Source: Hydromonas duriensis
GTDB taxonomy: Bacteria; Pseudomonadota; Gammaproteobacteria; Burkholderiales; Burkholderiaceae
NCBI RefSeq assembly: GCF_004363775.1
Contig: NZ_SNZE01000008.1
Span: 1-64,000, forward strand
Length of the DNA: 64,000 nucleotides
Reading direction: 5' to 3'
In this document: in pieces, positions 17,509 to 27,108 of the stretch
How the letters are laid out: every line of letters starts with the position of its first letter
Position numbering within the stretch: position 1 is the stretch's first letter
Notes under the pieces: generated by a model
The model's input: the letters and a program-made list of their open reading frames with translations, nothing else
Told to the model about the DNA's origin: nothing
Database searches by the model: none
Translations under genes and position numbers: made by a program

Positions 17509-18669
17509 TTAAGTATTCACGCCAGTATCTGAATGACTTTGCCGCACTTGTCTCGTGAGCTGTTGTGCCAAATCATCAAAACGAGCCAAGTCTTGAGTAT
17601 ATCGTTGAGCATGCTGTTTTAAAAGTGGCAACTGCGTACATAACCGCGTCCAAGCCTCGCCCAAGTTGAACGTTGAGTCCCCGTTCCAAGCCAATTGAAC
17701 ATCCTGCCACGCTTCGGTCGCTTCCGAACTTTGACCATCACACAAACGATAACGCTCAACAAAAGCCTTGAGTTTTGTAAAATGCACACCGTCATCTTGA
17801 GGGTAAATCTGCCAAACAAATGGTTTGGCAGCCCAAATCGCACGGATAAAAGAATCCTCACCACGTACAAAATTCACATCGGCCGCCCACAGCAACCTAT
17901 CAAACATATTTTGTCGCACCATCGGCAACTCTCGAATACTCAAGTTGCCCCAACCTGCAACAGGCTGCCCAAGTTGCGCACATGCTGCTCGCATCGCACG
18001 CGCCGCTTTACCACTGGTAACCGCAAGTTGCACGGACTTGTCGCCTTGAGCAACCAAGGGTAACCATTGTGTCAAAGGCATATGGTCATAACCAAATAAC
18101 ACGACCTTTAACGCCCCTTCGATTTGTACAAACCCTGTCAAATGCGCCCAGTCATCGTTCAGAGCTTGATTGCGAAGCGTAAACAAATCACGCTCACGCA
18201 ACAGCCCTCCTGTTTTTTCACTAAAACCTGGGAAAAAGAATGTTTTTTTCAGTCCATTGCTTTGTGGTGATTGCATCGCATGGCAATCATCTACCCATTG
18301 TTCCGCACTTAAGTATTCTAAATTGAACCAATGAGGCGCAATACCCGTTCGATTTTTAACCTTCAGCATTTGGGCAATATAGCCTTCTGGTAGCGCGCAC
18401 GCGAATGCTTGAATCAAGACCTGAGCTGGAGTAATTTTCGTCCAATCTTGACTTGGTAGCCATGCACACACCTGAATATTGTCTACAAGTTGCAAATCAA
18501 GTTTTTCATCCACCCCCGTCCAGATACTCGCCAATGCCGCCACATCATCAAGCCACACGCGTACTTGAACGCCGTACTCTTCAGTCAACTGCCGTGCCAA
18601 ACGCCAAGTGACACCAATGTCGCCATAATTATCAATGACGCTACAAAAAATATCCCATTGTTGTTTCAT
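17509..18669 (-). CDS. earP: EF-P arginine rhamnosyltransferase EarP
   Basis: EarP transfers rhamnose from dTDP-rhamnose to Arg32 of EF-P. The 386-residue protein is a GT-B inverting glycosyltransferase. The N-terminal CSVIDNYGDIGVTWRLARQL contains the two aspartates (residues 13 and 17) known to be needed for catalysis. The C-terminal half has VRGEDSFIRAIWAAKPFVWQ and IYPQDDGVHFTKL, the nucleotide-sugar pocket of the family. Its length is typical. efp follows downstream in the same orientation after 189 nt. The dTDP-rhamnose genes are not in the window. hslO is divergent. Confidence 0.96.
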   Translation of the reverse strand: MKQQWDIFCSVIDNYGDIGVTWRLARQLTEEYGVQVRVWLDDVAALASIWTGVDEKLDLQLVDNIQVCAWLPSQDWTKITPAQVLIQAFACALPEGYIAQMLKVKNRTGIAPHWFNLEYLSAEQWVDDCHAMQSPQSNGLKKTFFFPGFSEKTGGLLRERDLFTLRNQALNDDWAHLTGFVQIEGALKVVLFGYDHMPLTQWLPLVAQGDKSVQLAVTSGKAARAMRAACAQLGQPVAGWGNLSIRELPMVRQNMFDRLLWAADVNFVRGEDSFIRAIWAAKPFVWQIYPQDDGVHFTKLKAFVERYRLCDGQSSEATEAWQDVQLAWNGDSTFNLGEAWTRLCTQLPLLKQHAQRYTQDLARFDDLAQQLTRQVRQSHSDTGVNT

Positions 18670-18724
18670 AACAGCCCAAAGCTAAATTAATCAAACTCAC
18701 GTAAAATAACGGTTTATTTTTTTG

Positions 18725-19666
18725 ATGACCACAGATTGGCCACACATGAACCACGATACTTTACACCGCATTCTATTTCAAAACGCACCCGTCAAAGGTG
18801 AGCTGGTGCAACTACCAAGCACTTGGCAATGTTTACTCAGCACCAATCGAAAACGCCATTATCCAGTAGTTGTAGAGCGGCTGCTCGGCGAAATGTTGGC
18901 CGCCAGTGTGTTGTTATCGGCCAATTTAAAATTTGATGGCAGCTTAATCATGCAAATACACGGTGATGGCCCCATTCAACTTTTGGTCACAGAATGCCGA
19001 GCAGACTTAACCGTCCGCGCAATGGCGAAGTTACGCGACGATGCTGTATGCAATGACGATTTGACGTTAAAACAACTGATTAACGTCAACAACCAAGCAC
19101 GCTTTGCCATCACGCTTGACCCAAATGACAAACAACCAGGGCAACAACCTTACCAAGGCATTGTGCCACTGGAAGGCGACACTATCGCTGAAGTGCTGAT
19201 GCACTACATGCGCACCTCCGAGCAACTCGATACCCACATCCAACTGGCCTCCAGCCACGAATCTTGCGCGGGCTTGCTGCTACAAAAGCTGCCCCTGCAT
19301 GGTGGCAACAACACCGATGAAAACGCGCACACATGGGATGAGCTCAACCACATCGCCCTAACACTATCAAACGAAGAATTACTAAACACACCAAGCGAAA
19401 CCATACTTCATCAACTGTTTTGGCAATATCCCATTGAGCAACACACCACCCAAGATTGTCAATTTGGCTGCACCTGCTCGCCTGCTAAGGTCAGCAATAT
19501 GCTGACCATGCTGGGCGAAGAAGAGGCTTTGAGTATGGTCGAGCAAGCTCAGGTTGAAGTGGCATGCGATTTTTGTGGGCAAGAATACATTTTGAGCGAA
19601 GCCCAAGTCCGTCAGCTATTCACAACACCCAATGCTGCACACAATGCCTCTCAGCAACTTCATTGA
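18725..19666 (+). CDS. hslO: Redox-regulated molecular chaperone Hsp33
   Basis: Hsp33 is a cytoplasmic holdase activated by oxidation and unfolding of its C-terminal zinc centre. The protein has the zinc ligands CTC (FGCTCSPAKV, about residue 260) and CDFC (VACDFCGQEY, about residue 293), and the N-terminal substrate domain with AAVLLSANLKF-like and QIHGDGPIQLLVTECRADL stretches. A TTG start three bases upstream is possible, and the ATG at 18746 (MNHDTLHRILFQNAPVKGEL) aligns best with family N-termini; none has a good ribosome site, so the start is uncertain. The gene is divergent from earP. Confidence 0.93.
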   Translation: MTTDWPHMNHDTLHRILFQNAPVKGELVQLPSTWQCLLSTNRKRHYPVVVERLLGEMLAASVLLSANLKFDGSLIMQIHGDGPIQLLVTECRADLTVRAMAKLRDDAVCNDDLTLKQLINVNNQARFAITLDPNDKQPGQQPYQGIVPLEGDTIAEVLMHYMRTSEQLDTHIQLASSHESCAGLLLQKLPLHGGNNTDENAHTWDELNHIALTLSNEELLNTPSETILHQLFWQYPIEQHTTQDCQFGCTCSPAKVSNMLTMLGEEEALSMVEQAQVEVACDFCGQEYILSEAQVRQLFTTPNAAHNASQQLH

Positions 19667-19713
19667 ATGAAAAAGCATGGGATGAAAAAACAGGTTAAAC
19701 CGTTTATTTAAAC

Positions 19714-19746
19714 AAAAAAACGCCCTGCAAAAAGCAGGGCATTTTT
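19714..19746. terminator. Bidirectional terminator between hslO and dcd
   Basis: The stem GCCCTGC/GCAGGGC (19722-19728, 19734-19740) has a 5-nt A loop, is preceded by an A run and followed by ATTTTTA, and lies between the two convergent genes. Confidence 0.85.
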
Positions 19747-19768
19747 ACATTCAATCCGATACTCCGCC

Positions 19769-20335
19769 TCACATCCGCGGTACAACGACACCCGTCTGAC
19801 CTTGGTATTTACCACCACGGTCTTTATAAGACGTTTCGCACACTTCATCCGACTCAAAAAACAAAACCTGTGCGCAGCCTTCGTTGGCATAAATAATCGC
19901 GGGCAATGGTGTTGTATTTGAAAATTCCAGCGTCACATAGCCTTCCCACTCGGGTTCAAACGGTGTGACATTGACAATGATGCCGCAACGCGCATAAGTC
20001 GATTTGCCCAAGCACACCGTCAAGACACTGCGTGGAATACGAAAGTACTCAACCGTGCGGGCCAGTACAAAAGAATTAGGAGGGATGATGCACGTATCGC
20101 CAACATGTTCAACAAAGCATTTTGGGTCAAAGTTTTTTGGGTCAACGATGCTGTTATTAACATTGGTGAAAATTTTAAACTCGTTGGCGCAACGAATATC
20201 ATAGCCATAACTCGAAGTGCCGTAACTGATGATGCGCTGACCATCCACTTGGCGGATTTGGCCGGGTTCAAAAGGTTCTATCATGCCATGCTGTTCGCAC
20301 TGTTGGCGTATCCACTTATCTGCTTTGATGCTCAC
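19769..20335 (-). CDS. dcd: dCTP deaminase
   Basis: Dcd deaminates dCTP to dUTP, the main route to thymidylate in Gram-negative bacteria. The 188-residue trimeric enzyme shows the family stretches [71 protein letters not shown] (with the conserved Arg and Ser of the active site), [17 protein letters not shown] and the catalytic Glu in that last run. The C-terminal [13 protein letters not shown] is also typical. Its length is normal. It is convergent with hslO and divergent from pyrD. Confidence 0.97.
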   Translation of the reverse strand: MSIKADKWIRQQCEQHGMIEPFEPGQIRQVDGQRIISYGTSSYGYDIRCANEFKIFTNVNNSIVDPKNFDPKCFVEHVGDTCIIPPNSFVLARTVEYFRIPRSVLTVCLGKSTYARCGIIVNVTPFEPEWEGYVTLEFSNTTPLPAIIYANEGCAQVLFFESDEVCETSYKDRGGKYQGQTGVVVPRM

Positions 20336-20483
20336 GGTTTCACCCCATCATTAGTTAATCGTTGAAAAATCAAGCACGCATTGTAGCAGTTTCAACCGCA
20401 CAAAGCACCCCAAAGCATTCAAAGGACTCACGCAAAGGGCTTTAAAGCCCTTATAATGTCGCTTTGTTTACGAAGTCATCACC

Positions 20484-21485
20484 ATGTACGCACTCCTCCG
20501 CCCTATTTTGTTCCAGCTCGATGCTGAAAAAGCCCATCATCTGACCTTTAACTTGGCACAGCGTGCCCTTTCGCTGGGTTTGTTGCCTCAAGTACAAACG
20601 CCCAGTTCACCGAAAACCGTCATGGGCATCACGTTCCCGAATCGGGTTGGGCTGGCCGCAGGTTTGGATAAAAACGGGCAATACATTGATATTTTGGCTC
20701 GATTTGGCTTTGGCTTTATCGAAATTGGAACCATCACGCCTCGCGCGCAAGCGGGCAATCCAACGCCGCGATTATTTCGCCTGCCCAAAGCGAACGGCAT
20801 CATCAACCGCATGGGATTTAACAACGACGGTGTGGATGCGCTTTTAAGTAACGTGTCGCGCAGCTCGTTTGTCCAAAATGGTGGCATCTTGGGCATCAAC
20901 ATCGGTAAAAATGCAGACACACCCATCGAAAATGCGGTCGATGATTATTTAATTGGTTTGTCAAAAGTATACGCGCACGCCCATTACATCACCGTCAATA
21001 TTTCTTCGCCCAACACCAAAAACTTGCGTGACCTGCAACAACAAGATGCCTTGAACAGTTTATTGGCACAATTGCGTCAAAGCCAACTTCAATTGGCGGA
21101 CGCGCACCAAAAATACGTACCAATGGTCTTAAAAATCGCGCCAGACATGGATGATGAACAAATCGCCACCACGGCGGAATTGCTCAAACTTCATCAAATT
21201 GATGGCGTTATCGCCACCAATACGACTTTGGACAAAAGCAGCGTGGCTCATTTGCCTCACGGCGATGAAATGGGCGGCTTAAGCGGCGAACCTGTGCGCG
21301 CAAAATCAACCGAAATGATTAAAAAACTGCATGCGCATCTGGACAACCAAGTCCCCATCATTGGCGTTGGCGGCATCTTTAGCGCGAAAGATGCGGATGA
21401 AAAAATCGCCGCAGGTGCGCAACTGATTCAAGTGTACAGCGGCTTAATTTATAAAGGCCCTGCGCTGGTTCGTGAGTGCGTCTAA
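20484..21485 (+). CDS. pyrD: Dihydroorotate dehydrogenase (quinone), class 2
   Basis: PyrD oxidises dihydroorotate to orotate on the inner face of the cytoplasmic membrane and passes electrons to quinone. The 333-residue protein has the N-terminal amphipathic membrane-contact helices ([20 protein letters not shown]), the FMN barrel with [17 protein letters not shown] and [14 protein letters not shown], the catalytic-serine region [18 protein letters not shown], and [20 protein letters not shown] near the C-terminus. Serine at the catalytic position marks class 2. The ATG is at 20484. It is divergent from dcd and ends at a terminator. Confidence 0.97.
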   Translation: MYALLRPILFQLDAEKAHHLTFNLAQRALSLGLLPQVQTPSSPKTVMGITFPNRVGLAAGLDKNGQYIDILARFGFGFIEIGTITPRAQAGNPTPRLFRLPKANGIINRMGFNNDGVDALLSNVSRSSFVQNGGILGINIGKNADTPIENAVDDYLIGLSKVYAHAHYITVNISSPNTKNLRDLQQQDALNSLLAQLRQSQLQLADAHQKYVPMVLKIAPDMDDEQIATTAELLKLHQIDGVIATNTTLDKSSVAHLPHGDEMGGLSGEPVRAKSTEMIKKLHAHLDNQVPIIGVGGIFSAKDADEKIAAGAQLIQVYSGLIYKGPALVRECV

Positions 21486-21520
21486 GTACTTACTGGGCAC
21501 TTTCACTCTGGGTTAAATCA

Positions 21521-21553
21521 AAAAAAGCCGATGAATACACATCGGCTTTTTTA
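21521..21553. terminator. Bidirectional terminator between pyrD and phoB
   Basis: The 12-bp stem AAAAAAGCCGAT/ATCGGCTTTTTT (21521-21532, 21541-21552) has an 8-nt loop. It lies between the convergent ends of pyrD and phoB. Confidence 0.9.
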
Positions 21554-21600
21554 CAAGAACAAGACCTTAATACCTTTTTAAGCAGCTTTAAACCACCGCT

Positions 21601-22293
21601 TTAAACCGCTCGCCAGCGATAACCAACACCACGAATGGTCTCTAAATAACTTTCGGCACCGAAACGCTGCAAAATTTTTCGCAAGCGCAACACATGCACA
21701 TCAACCGTCCGCTCCTCGATGTACACATGGTCACCCCAAACTAAATCAAGCAATTGTGTCCGTGAAAAAGTTTTATTGTGATGCGTCAATAAAAACTTCA
21801 ACAACTTAAATTCAGTCTTACCCAAGGTTTCAACGACAGAACCCTTTGTCAAGGTGTGGTCATCGTCGTTTAAAGTACACCCCGCAAATTCGAAGACTTG
21901 TGCAACATGTTGGGGGGCCGCGCGACGCAAGACATTATTAATGCGAGCGACCAATTCTTTGGGGCTAAAGGGTTTGGTGACATAATCGTCAGCACCTCCC
22001 TCTAAACCTTTGAGTTTATCGGCTTCTTGCGCACGAGCGGTCAGCATGATGATGGGCAAGTGGCGAGTTCTTTGATTGTCGCGCAATTGGCGCATCCACA
22101 GCACGCCTTCGCCATCTGGCAGCATCCAATCAAGCACCACCACATCGGGTAATATTTTGTTGACATGATGACGGGCATCGCTCAAATTTTTCATCCAAAC
22201 TACTGAAAAGCCGACTCGCGTTAATGCGAAACGCAATAATTCCGCAATGTCTTCCTCGTCCTCAACAACCAGAACCACGGGCTGAATATTCAC
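21601..22293 (-). CDS. phoB: Phosphate regulon response regulator PhoB
   Basis: PhoB activates the phosphate-starvation regulon by binding Pho boxes. The 230-residue protein has a receiver domain (residues 1-125; acidic pocket EDEEDI, phospho-acceptor Asp in VVVLDWMLPDGEG at about residue 55, Lys in DDYVTKPFSPKEL) and an OmpR-type winged helix (about 135-228; ERTVDVHVLRLRKIL and IRGVGYRW). The start is GTG at 22293. It is the last gene of the pst cluster, 117 nt after phoU. The sensor kinase gene phoR, normally next to phoB, is not present: a terminator and pyrD follow. Confidence 0.95.
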   Translation of the reverse strand: MNIQPVVLVVEDEEDIAELLRFALTRVGFSVVWMKNLSDARHHVNKILPDVVVLDWMLPDGEGVLWMRQLRDNQRTRHLPIIMLTARAQEADKLKGLEGGADDYVTKPFSPKELVARINNVLRRAAPQHVAQVFEFAGCTLNDDDHTLTKGSVVETLGKTEFKLLKFLLTHHNKTFSRTQLLDLVWGDHVYIEERTVDVHVLRLRKILQRFGAESYLETIRGVGYRWRAV

Positions 22294-22362
22294 AATATCT
22301 CTCTCTTGTATTAAAGAAATGTCATTAACAAACCATGTTCACACAAATTCACACGAAGTTTA

Positions 22363-22373
22363 GGGGGGGGGGG
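22363..22373. repeat. Homopolymer tract of eleven G (C on the coding strand)
   Basis: An uninterrupted run of 11 G on the plus strand lies in the phoU-phoB intergenic space, 70 nt upstream of the phoB start. Such tracts are prone to slippage and can alter promoter or leader spacing. Confidence 0.85.
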
Positions 22374-22410
22374 CACGAAACGGGTTTCACAAAACGCCTA
22401 CCCAAGCTTT

Positions 22411-23091
22411 TTAAGAATGATGGGCATAGCGCACATCTTCACCTTCGATAATATAAATCGCATTCTCCGCAATGTTTTCAGCGTGGTCTCCCGCGCGTTC
22501 AATTGCTTTAGCCACCCACAAATCATCCAATGCAGCACTAATTGTACGCGGGTCTTCCATCATGAATGTAATCAGTTGACGCACACTGGCGGAGTAATGC
22601 TGGTCGAGTTCCATATCAGTAGCAAAAATTTGACGCACTTCCGAAGTGTCTTCGCGTGCAAATGCGTCTAATGCTTGGCGTAACATTGTACCTGCTAAAT
22701 CTGCTGATTGAAAAATCGTATGGACGCGGGGCAAAAAACCACGGCGGCTGGGGTCGCTTTTAAGTGCCATTTGCGCAATTTTTGAGGCTTCATCGCCAAT
22801 CCGCTCCAAGTCAGAAACAGTACGAATCATGCCCAATAACATGCGCAAATCACTCGCTGCAGGTTGACGCAAGGCGATGATTTGAGAACACATGTGGTCA
22901 ATATTGAGGTGCTCCTGATTCACTTCTTTTTCAACTGCGAGCACATGCTCGGCTAAAGCGTTGTCGCTTTCGCTAAAAGCCAAAACAGCCTGGCGAAGTT
23001 GGGATTCGACCTTGCCCCCCATTTTCATGACTGCACTGCGCAAGTCTTCTAACTCCGCTTGATAAATTGTTGAAGTATGTTGTTGGCTCAT
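22411..23091 (-). CDS. phoU: Phosphate signalling protein PhoU
   Basis: PhoU links the Pst transporter to the PhoR-PhoB pathway and holds the system off when phosphate is ample. The 226-residue protein is two three-helix bundles with the repeated metal-binding pattern, seen in SDLERIGDEASKIAQMA and AIERAGDHAENIAENAIYII (E/D-x3-D motifs). Its length is normal for the family. It lies 80 nt after pstB in the pst transcript and upstream of phoB. Because phoR is not adjacent, the partner through which it acts must be encoded elsewhere. Confidence 0.96.
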   Translation of the reverse strand: MSQQHTSTIYQAELEDLRSAVMKMGGKVESQLRQAVLAFSESDNALAEHVLAVEKEVNQEHLNIDHMCSQIIALRQPAASDLRMLLGMIRTVSDLERIGDEASKIAQMALKSDPSRRGFLPRVHTIFQSADLAGTMLRQALDAFAREDTSEVRQIFATDMELDQHYSASVRQLITFMMEDPRTISAALDDLWVAKAIERAGDHAENIAENAIYIIEGEDVRYAHHS

Positions 23092-23171
23092 CGTCTTTCC
23101 TTCATTCGCTGTAATCTTTGATGTTAAAACCCGTGAAAAATCAGTGTGATTGTGTTCTAAATTTATCTGAC

Positions 23172-23954
23172 TTAACCAAAACGTCCTGTGATGTAATCTT
23201 CTGTTTCTTGTCGCGCAGGCTTTATAAACATTTGCCGCGTTTCACCAAACTCAATTAATTCACCTAAATACATGTAAGCAGTGTAATCAGAACAACGTGC
23301 CGCTTGTTGCATATTGTGCGTCACAATCACCACGGTATAGTCTTCTTTCAACTCAGTAATCAACTCTTCCACTTTTGTGGTTGAAATCGGATCCAAAGCG
23401 GAGCACGGCTCGTCCATCAACAACACTTCAGGCTTAACCGCAATGGCGCGGGCAATACACAAACGCTGTTGTTGCCCACCAGATAGACCGTTGCCACTTT
23501 GATGCAATTTGTCTTTGACCTCTGTCCACAAGGCCGCTTTAGTTAAAGCCCATTCAACGCGCTCGTTCATTTCGCCTTTTGATAATTTTTCAAACAAGCG
23601 CACACCAAAGGCAATGTTTTCATAAATACTCATTGGAAAAGGCGTGGGTTTCTGAAAAACCATGCCTATTTTTGCACGTAAAATCGACACATCTATTTTA
23701 GACGTCAGGATGTTTTCACCAGAAAACATAATCTCGCCTTCCGCGCGTTGCTCGGGATACAGCTCAAACATCCGATTAAGGGTACGCAGCAACGTCGACT
23801 TACCGCAGCCTGATGGCCCAATAAAAGCCGTCACTTTATTTTTAGGAATGGTTAAATTGATGTCTTTAAGGGCTTTAAAGTTGCCGTAAAAAAAGTTCAG
23901 GTGATTCACCGCCAACTGAGGCGTGTCTAATTGTAAATTCGAAGTCGAAGCCAT
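23172..23954 (-). CDS. pstB: Phosphate ABC transporter ATP-binding protein PstB
   Basis: PstB is the ATPase of the high-affinity phosphate importer. The 260-residue protein has Walker [10 protein letters not shown] at about residue 48, the Q-loop region [20 protein letters not shown], the signature [16 protein letters not shown], Walker [17 protein letters not shown], and the switch His in [16 protein letters not shown]. The KPTPFP stretch is specific to PstB. It follows pstA after 20 nt and precedes phoU; the whole block is presumably one transcript from the Pho-box promoter before pstS. Confidence 0.98.
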   Translation of the reverse strand: MASTSNLQLDTPQLAVNHLNFFYGNFKALKDINLTIPKNKVTAFIGPSGCGKSTLLRTLNRMFELYPEQRAEGEIMFSGENILTSKIDVSILRAKIGMVFQKPTPFPMSIYENIAFGVRLFEKLSKGEMNERVEWALTKAALWTEVKDKLHQSGNGLSGGQQQRLCIARAIAVKPEVLLMDEPCSALDPISTTKVEELITELKEDYTVVIVTHNMQQAARCSDYTAYMYLGELIEFGETRQMFIKPARQETEDYITGRFG

Positions 23955-23974
23955 TATAAATTCCTTAAAAACAA

Positions 23975-24847
23975 TCAGTTACTGCGCGCAGCAATTGAAC
24001 GGGTAACAATATTGATACACAAAACAAACAAGGTAATTAACATCGCGCCACCCCATGCCAAGGTGCGCCAATTATCATCAGGACTCATGGCAAAATCCAA
24101 AATCACTTTAGGCAAACTCGCCATGCGTTGACTCATGTCGGTACTAAAGAAGTTGTTACCCACCGCCGTCATAATAAGCGGTGCAGTTTCACCAAAAATA
24201 CGAGCGATGCCCAGCAACAAACCCGTCAACATCCCCGTTTTTGCGGAGCGGTAGCAAATCATAAAAATCATTTTCCAATACGGGCAACCAAGCGCGACTG
24301 CGGCTTCACGTAAACCATTGGGCACAAGTTTGAGCATGTCATCGGTCGTGCGCACAACCACAGGCAACATCACAATCGCCAAAGCAATCGCGCCTGACCA
24401 GCCTGAGTTGGCGTGCGCCCCTAAACCAAGGCCAAAATAAAACAAGATGAACGCAAACATACCAATCGTAATAGACGGCGCAGACAATAAAATATCGTTC
24501 ACAAATCGAACCACGCGTGTCAACAAATTGTTACGACCGTATTCAGCCAAATAAGTTCCCGCCAAAATACCCGCAGGGGTCGTCATCAGCGTTGCAGCAC
24601 CCACCATCATTAAGCTGCCAACGATTGCATTTTTTAAGCCGCCGCTGTCCTCACCCATGGTCGGTTGGTTTTGCGTAAACAAATTGACGCTCAACGCAGG
24701 TAAACCTTTCGAAAGCAAACTCCACAAAATCCACACCAACCAAACCAAACCGATGAGCACAGCAAAAGCCGTTAAAGTCAGCATAATCATATTGGTGATA
24801 CGCCGACGTTGGTACAGCGGGCTGTTCATAAAATTTTGAATCTGCAT
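23975..24847 (-). CDS. pstA: Phosphate ABC transporter permease PstA
   Basis: PstA is one of the two inner-membrane permease subunits of the phosphate importer. The 290-residue protein has six predicted membrane segments starting at about residues 19-43 and the binding-protein-dependent transport loop [20 protein letters not shown] (EAA motif) at about residues 183-205. [17 protein letters not shown] and [20 protein letters not shown] are typical of PstA. It follows pstC after 51 nt and pairs with it to form the channel. Confidence 0.96.
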   Translation of the reverse strand: MQIQNFMNSPLYQRRRITNMIMLTLTAFAVLIGLVWLVWILWSLLSKGLPALSVNLFTQNQPTMGEDSGGLKNAIVGSLMMVGAATLMTTPAGILAGTYLAEYGRNNLLTRVVRFVNDILLSAPSITIGMFAFILFYFGLGLGAHANSGWSGAIALAIVMLPVVVRTTDDMLKLVPNGLREAAVALGCPYWKMIFMICYRSAKTGMLTGLLLGIARIFGETAPLIMTAVGNNFFSTDMSQRMASLPKVILDFAMSPDDNWRTLAWGGAMLITLFVLCINIVTRSIAARSN

Positions 24848-24898
24848 ATTATTCTTTCAAAAACTCACTTATCTATTCACCTATTATTGACTTATTTA

Positions 24899-25837
24899 TT
24901 ATTTCGCCTCAAGGCGCAATAACAGCAATTTGGCTAAACTTAAAACAACCGTCGTAATCAAGAACAGCACCAACGCCAATGAAAGTAAAGCTGACAAATG
25001 TGCATCGGACGCCTCGGCGAACTCGTTGGCAATCGTCGAGGCAATGCTATTGCCTGGTGCAAACAACGACTGATTTAAATCATGGGCATTACCAATAACA
25101 AATGTCACCGCCATCGTTTCTCCAAGCGCACGTCCCAAACCAAGAATAGTTCCACCGACGGCGCCAATGCGTGTGTAAGGAATGACCACATAACGCACCA
25201 CTTCCCACGTTGTACTGCCTAGGCCATAAGCGGATTCTTTCAACATCGGCGGCACCAACTCAAACACATCGCGCAACACCGATGAAATAAAAGGCACAAT
25301 CATGATGGACAACACCACGCCTGCGGTAAAGACACCCACCCCCAACACGGGTGCAGCAAAGAAAGGGCCGATTAAAGGCAACTGTCCTAGGGTTGCGATT
25401 AAAAAAGGCTGGACGTATTGCGCAAACAAAGGAGCGAGTACAAACAAGCCCCACATGCCATAGATAATCGATGGAATCGCGGCTAACAACTCAATGGCGG
25501 TTGCCAAAGGGCGACGTAACCAAGCGGGTGACAGTTCGGTCAAAAAAATCGCAATGCCAAAGCTCACGGGCAATGCCAAAACAATGGCGATGCCAGCGGT
25601 TAATAAAGTACCCACTATTGGGCCAAGCGCACCATATTCATTTGCGCCAACATCCCAAACATTGCGCCATAAAAATTGGACGCCTTGCTTTGTGAATGTG
25701 TCGCTCGCGCTGTATACCAGCGAACCAATGATGGCGATTACAATCAATAAAACCAACCAAGCATTGAGCAAAGTTAGGTTCTTAAAGACCGCATCAAACC
25801 CATTTTTTTTGACGGTTTGAGTTGAGTTAAAGCTCAT
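24899..25837 (-). CDS. pstC: Phosphate ABC transporter permease PstC
   Basis: PstC is the second permease subunit of the phosphate importer. The 312-residue protein has six predicted membrane segments, the first at about residues 26-47, with the family stretches LPVSFGIAIFLTELSPAWLR, IELLAAIPSIIYGMWGLFVL and the EAA loop KESAYGLGSTTWEVVRYVVI. The last third (GETMAVTFVIGNAHDL) is also typical. It follows pstS after 133 nt, a space that holds a strong hairpin likely to reduce read-through or protect the pstS message. Confidence 0.97.
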   Translation of the reverse strand: MSFNSTQTVKKNGFDAVFKNLTLLNAWLVLLIVIAIIGSLVYSASDTFTKQGVQFLWRNVWDVGANEYGALGPIVGTLLTAGIAIVLALPVSFGIAIFLTELSPAWLRRPLATAIELLAAIPSIIYGMWGLFVLAPLFAQYVQPFLIATLGQLPLIGPFFAAPVLGVGVFTAGVVLSIMIVPFISSVLRDVFELVPPMLKESAYGLGSTTWEVVRYVVIPYTRIGAVGGTILGLGRALGETMAVTFVIGNAHDLNQSLFAPGNSIASTIANEFAEASDAHLSALLSLALVLFLITTVVLSLAKLLLLRLEAK

Positions 25838-25932
25838 AAAACTCTCGATGTTGTTAAATGGAACAATTAAGCAATTTGCTAAGTAGTTTTTGAGTGATTT
25901 TGAATGAGAAATAGGATGTATCTCTCCAAATC

Positions 25933-25962
25933 AATAATGGCGTGCCACAGCACGCCATTATT
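25933..25962 (-). promoter_or_regulatory. Hairpin between pstS and pstC
   Basis: A perfect 13-bp stem (25933-25945 with 25950-25962) and a 4-nt loop lie 8 nt after the pstS stop codon. No T run follows on the minus strand, so it is not a standard terminator. In this position it probably stabilises the pstS message so that the binding protein is made in excess over the permease. Confidence 0.6.
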
Positions 25963-25970
25963 CAATTCAC

Positions 25971-27038
25971 TTACATCAAAGGTTTACCCGAAGCATCGGT
26001 GATTTTTTTCCATTCGGCTTTAACCAAAGTCACCACTTCTGCTGGCAAAGGAATGTATTCCAACTCACTTGCTTGTGCTTGACCCGATGTGTAGCCCCAG
26101 TCCAAGAACTTCAAAACTTGAGTCGAATTGGCAATATTTTCAGGTTTTGCATACATCAAAACAAAGGCAGTACCTGCAATCGGCCATGATTTTTCGCCCG
26201 CAGCATTCGTCAAAGAGGCCGCCATACCCGGCACATTCCAATCGGCTTTAGCCGCAGCAGAAGCAAACGTCTCGGCAGAAGGTGCAACAATCTTGCCATC
26301 CTTATTCATCAAAGAGGCGGCCGCCATGCCGTTTTTCTTGGCATACGCGTACTCGACGTAACCAATCGCGCCATCAAACTGCTTAACATTGGCCGCAACG
26401 CCATCATTGCCCTTACCACCGATAGAACCTTCCATCCACTTAGGCTCTTTACTAGCGCCTAATTTCGCCCAATCGGTATTGGTTTTAGATAAATACTCTG
26501 TGAATAAATACGATGTGCCCGAACCATCGGCACGACGCACCACTTTAATGTCCATGTCTGGTAGTTGAGCGGTTTTATTCAATGCAACAATCGCAGGGTC
26601 ATTCCATTTTTTAATTTTACCCGTGTAGATGTCACCCAAAACCTGACCGTTAAACACCAAAGGCTGATTACCCAAGTTTTTGATGTTATATACGGCAACC
26701 ACACCGCCAATTGCCGATGGGAATTGCACCAAACCCGACGCCGCCAACTCATCCGCTTTCATCGGTGCGTCTGTTGCGCCAAAGTCCACTGTTTTTTTCT
26801 TAATTTGGTCAATGCCAGCACCTGAACCGACTGACTGGTAGTTAATTTGTACGCCACTGACTTTATTAAATTCGGACGCCCATTTACCAAACAACGGCGC
26901 GATAAACGATGAACCTGCACCATTGATACCCGCTTGAGCTTTTGCTGAGCCTGCTTCTGCTTTTTGGTCGGTTTTTCCACCACACGCCGTCAATAAAGTC
27001 GCCGCTACTAAGCTTGTCATCAAAAATTTTAAACGCAT
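25971..27038 (-). CDS. pstS: Phosphate ABC transporter substrate-binding protein PstS
   Basis: PstS binds phosphate in the periplasm and delivers it to PstCAB. The 355-residue protein starts with a lipoprotein signal ending in LLTACGGK, so it is probably lipid-anchored. The mature part has GAGSSFIAPLFGKWASEFNK at about residues 40-60, SVGSGAGIDQIKKKTVDFGA, the phosphate-binding loop VVRRADGSGTSYLFTEYLSK and a C-terminal lobe ending in KKITDASGKPLM. It is first in the cluster, with a Pho box and -10 element directly upstream. Confidence 0.97.
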   Translation of the reverse strand: MRLKFLMTSLVAATLLTACGGKTDQKAEAGSAKAQAGINGAGSSFIAPLFGKWASEFNKVSGVQINYQSVGSGAGIDQIKKKTVDFGATDAPMKADELAASGLVQFPSAIGGVVAVYNIKNLGNQPLVFNGQVLGDIYTGKIKKWNDPAIVALNKTAQLPDMDIKVVRRADGSGTSYLFTEYLSKTNTDWAKLGASKEPKWMEGSIGGKGNDGVAANVKQFDGAIGYVEYAYAKKNGMAAASLMNKDGKIVAPSAETFASAAAKADWNVPGMAASLTNAAGEKSWPIAGTAFVLMYAKPENIANSTQVLKFLDWGYTSGQAQASELEYIPLPAEVVTLVKAEWKKITDASGKPLM

Positions 27039-27108
27039 TGCTTTTCTCCAAAAGAGTCATCCAACTCACACATTAAATGTTCAGGGCTTACCCCTTTAAA
27101 ACATCGTC

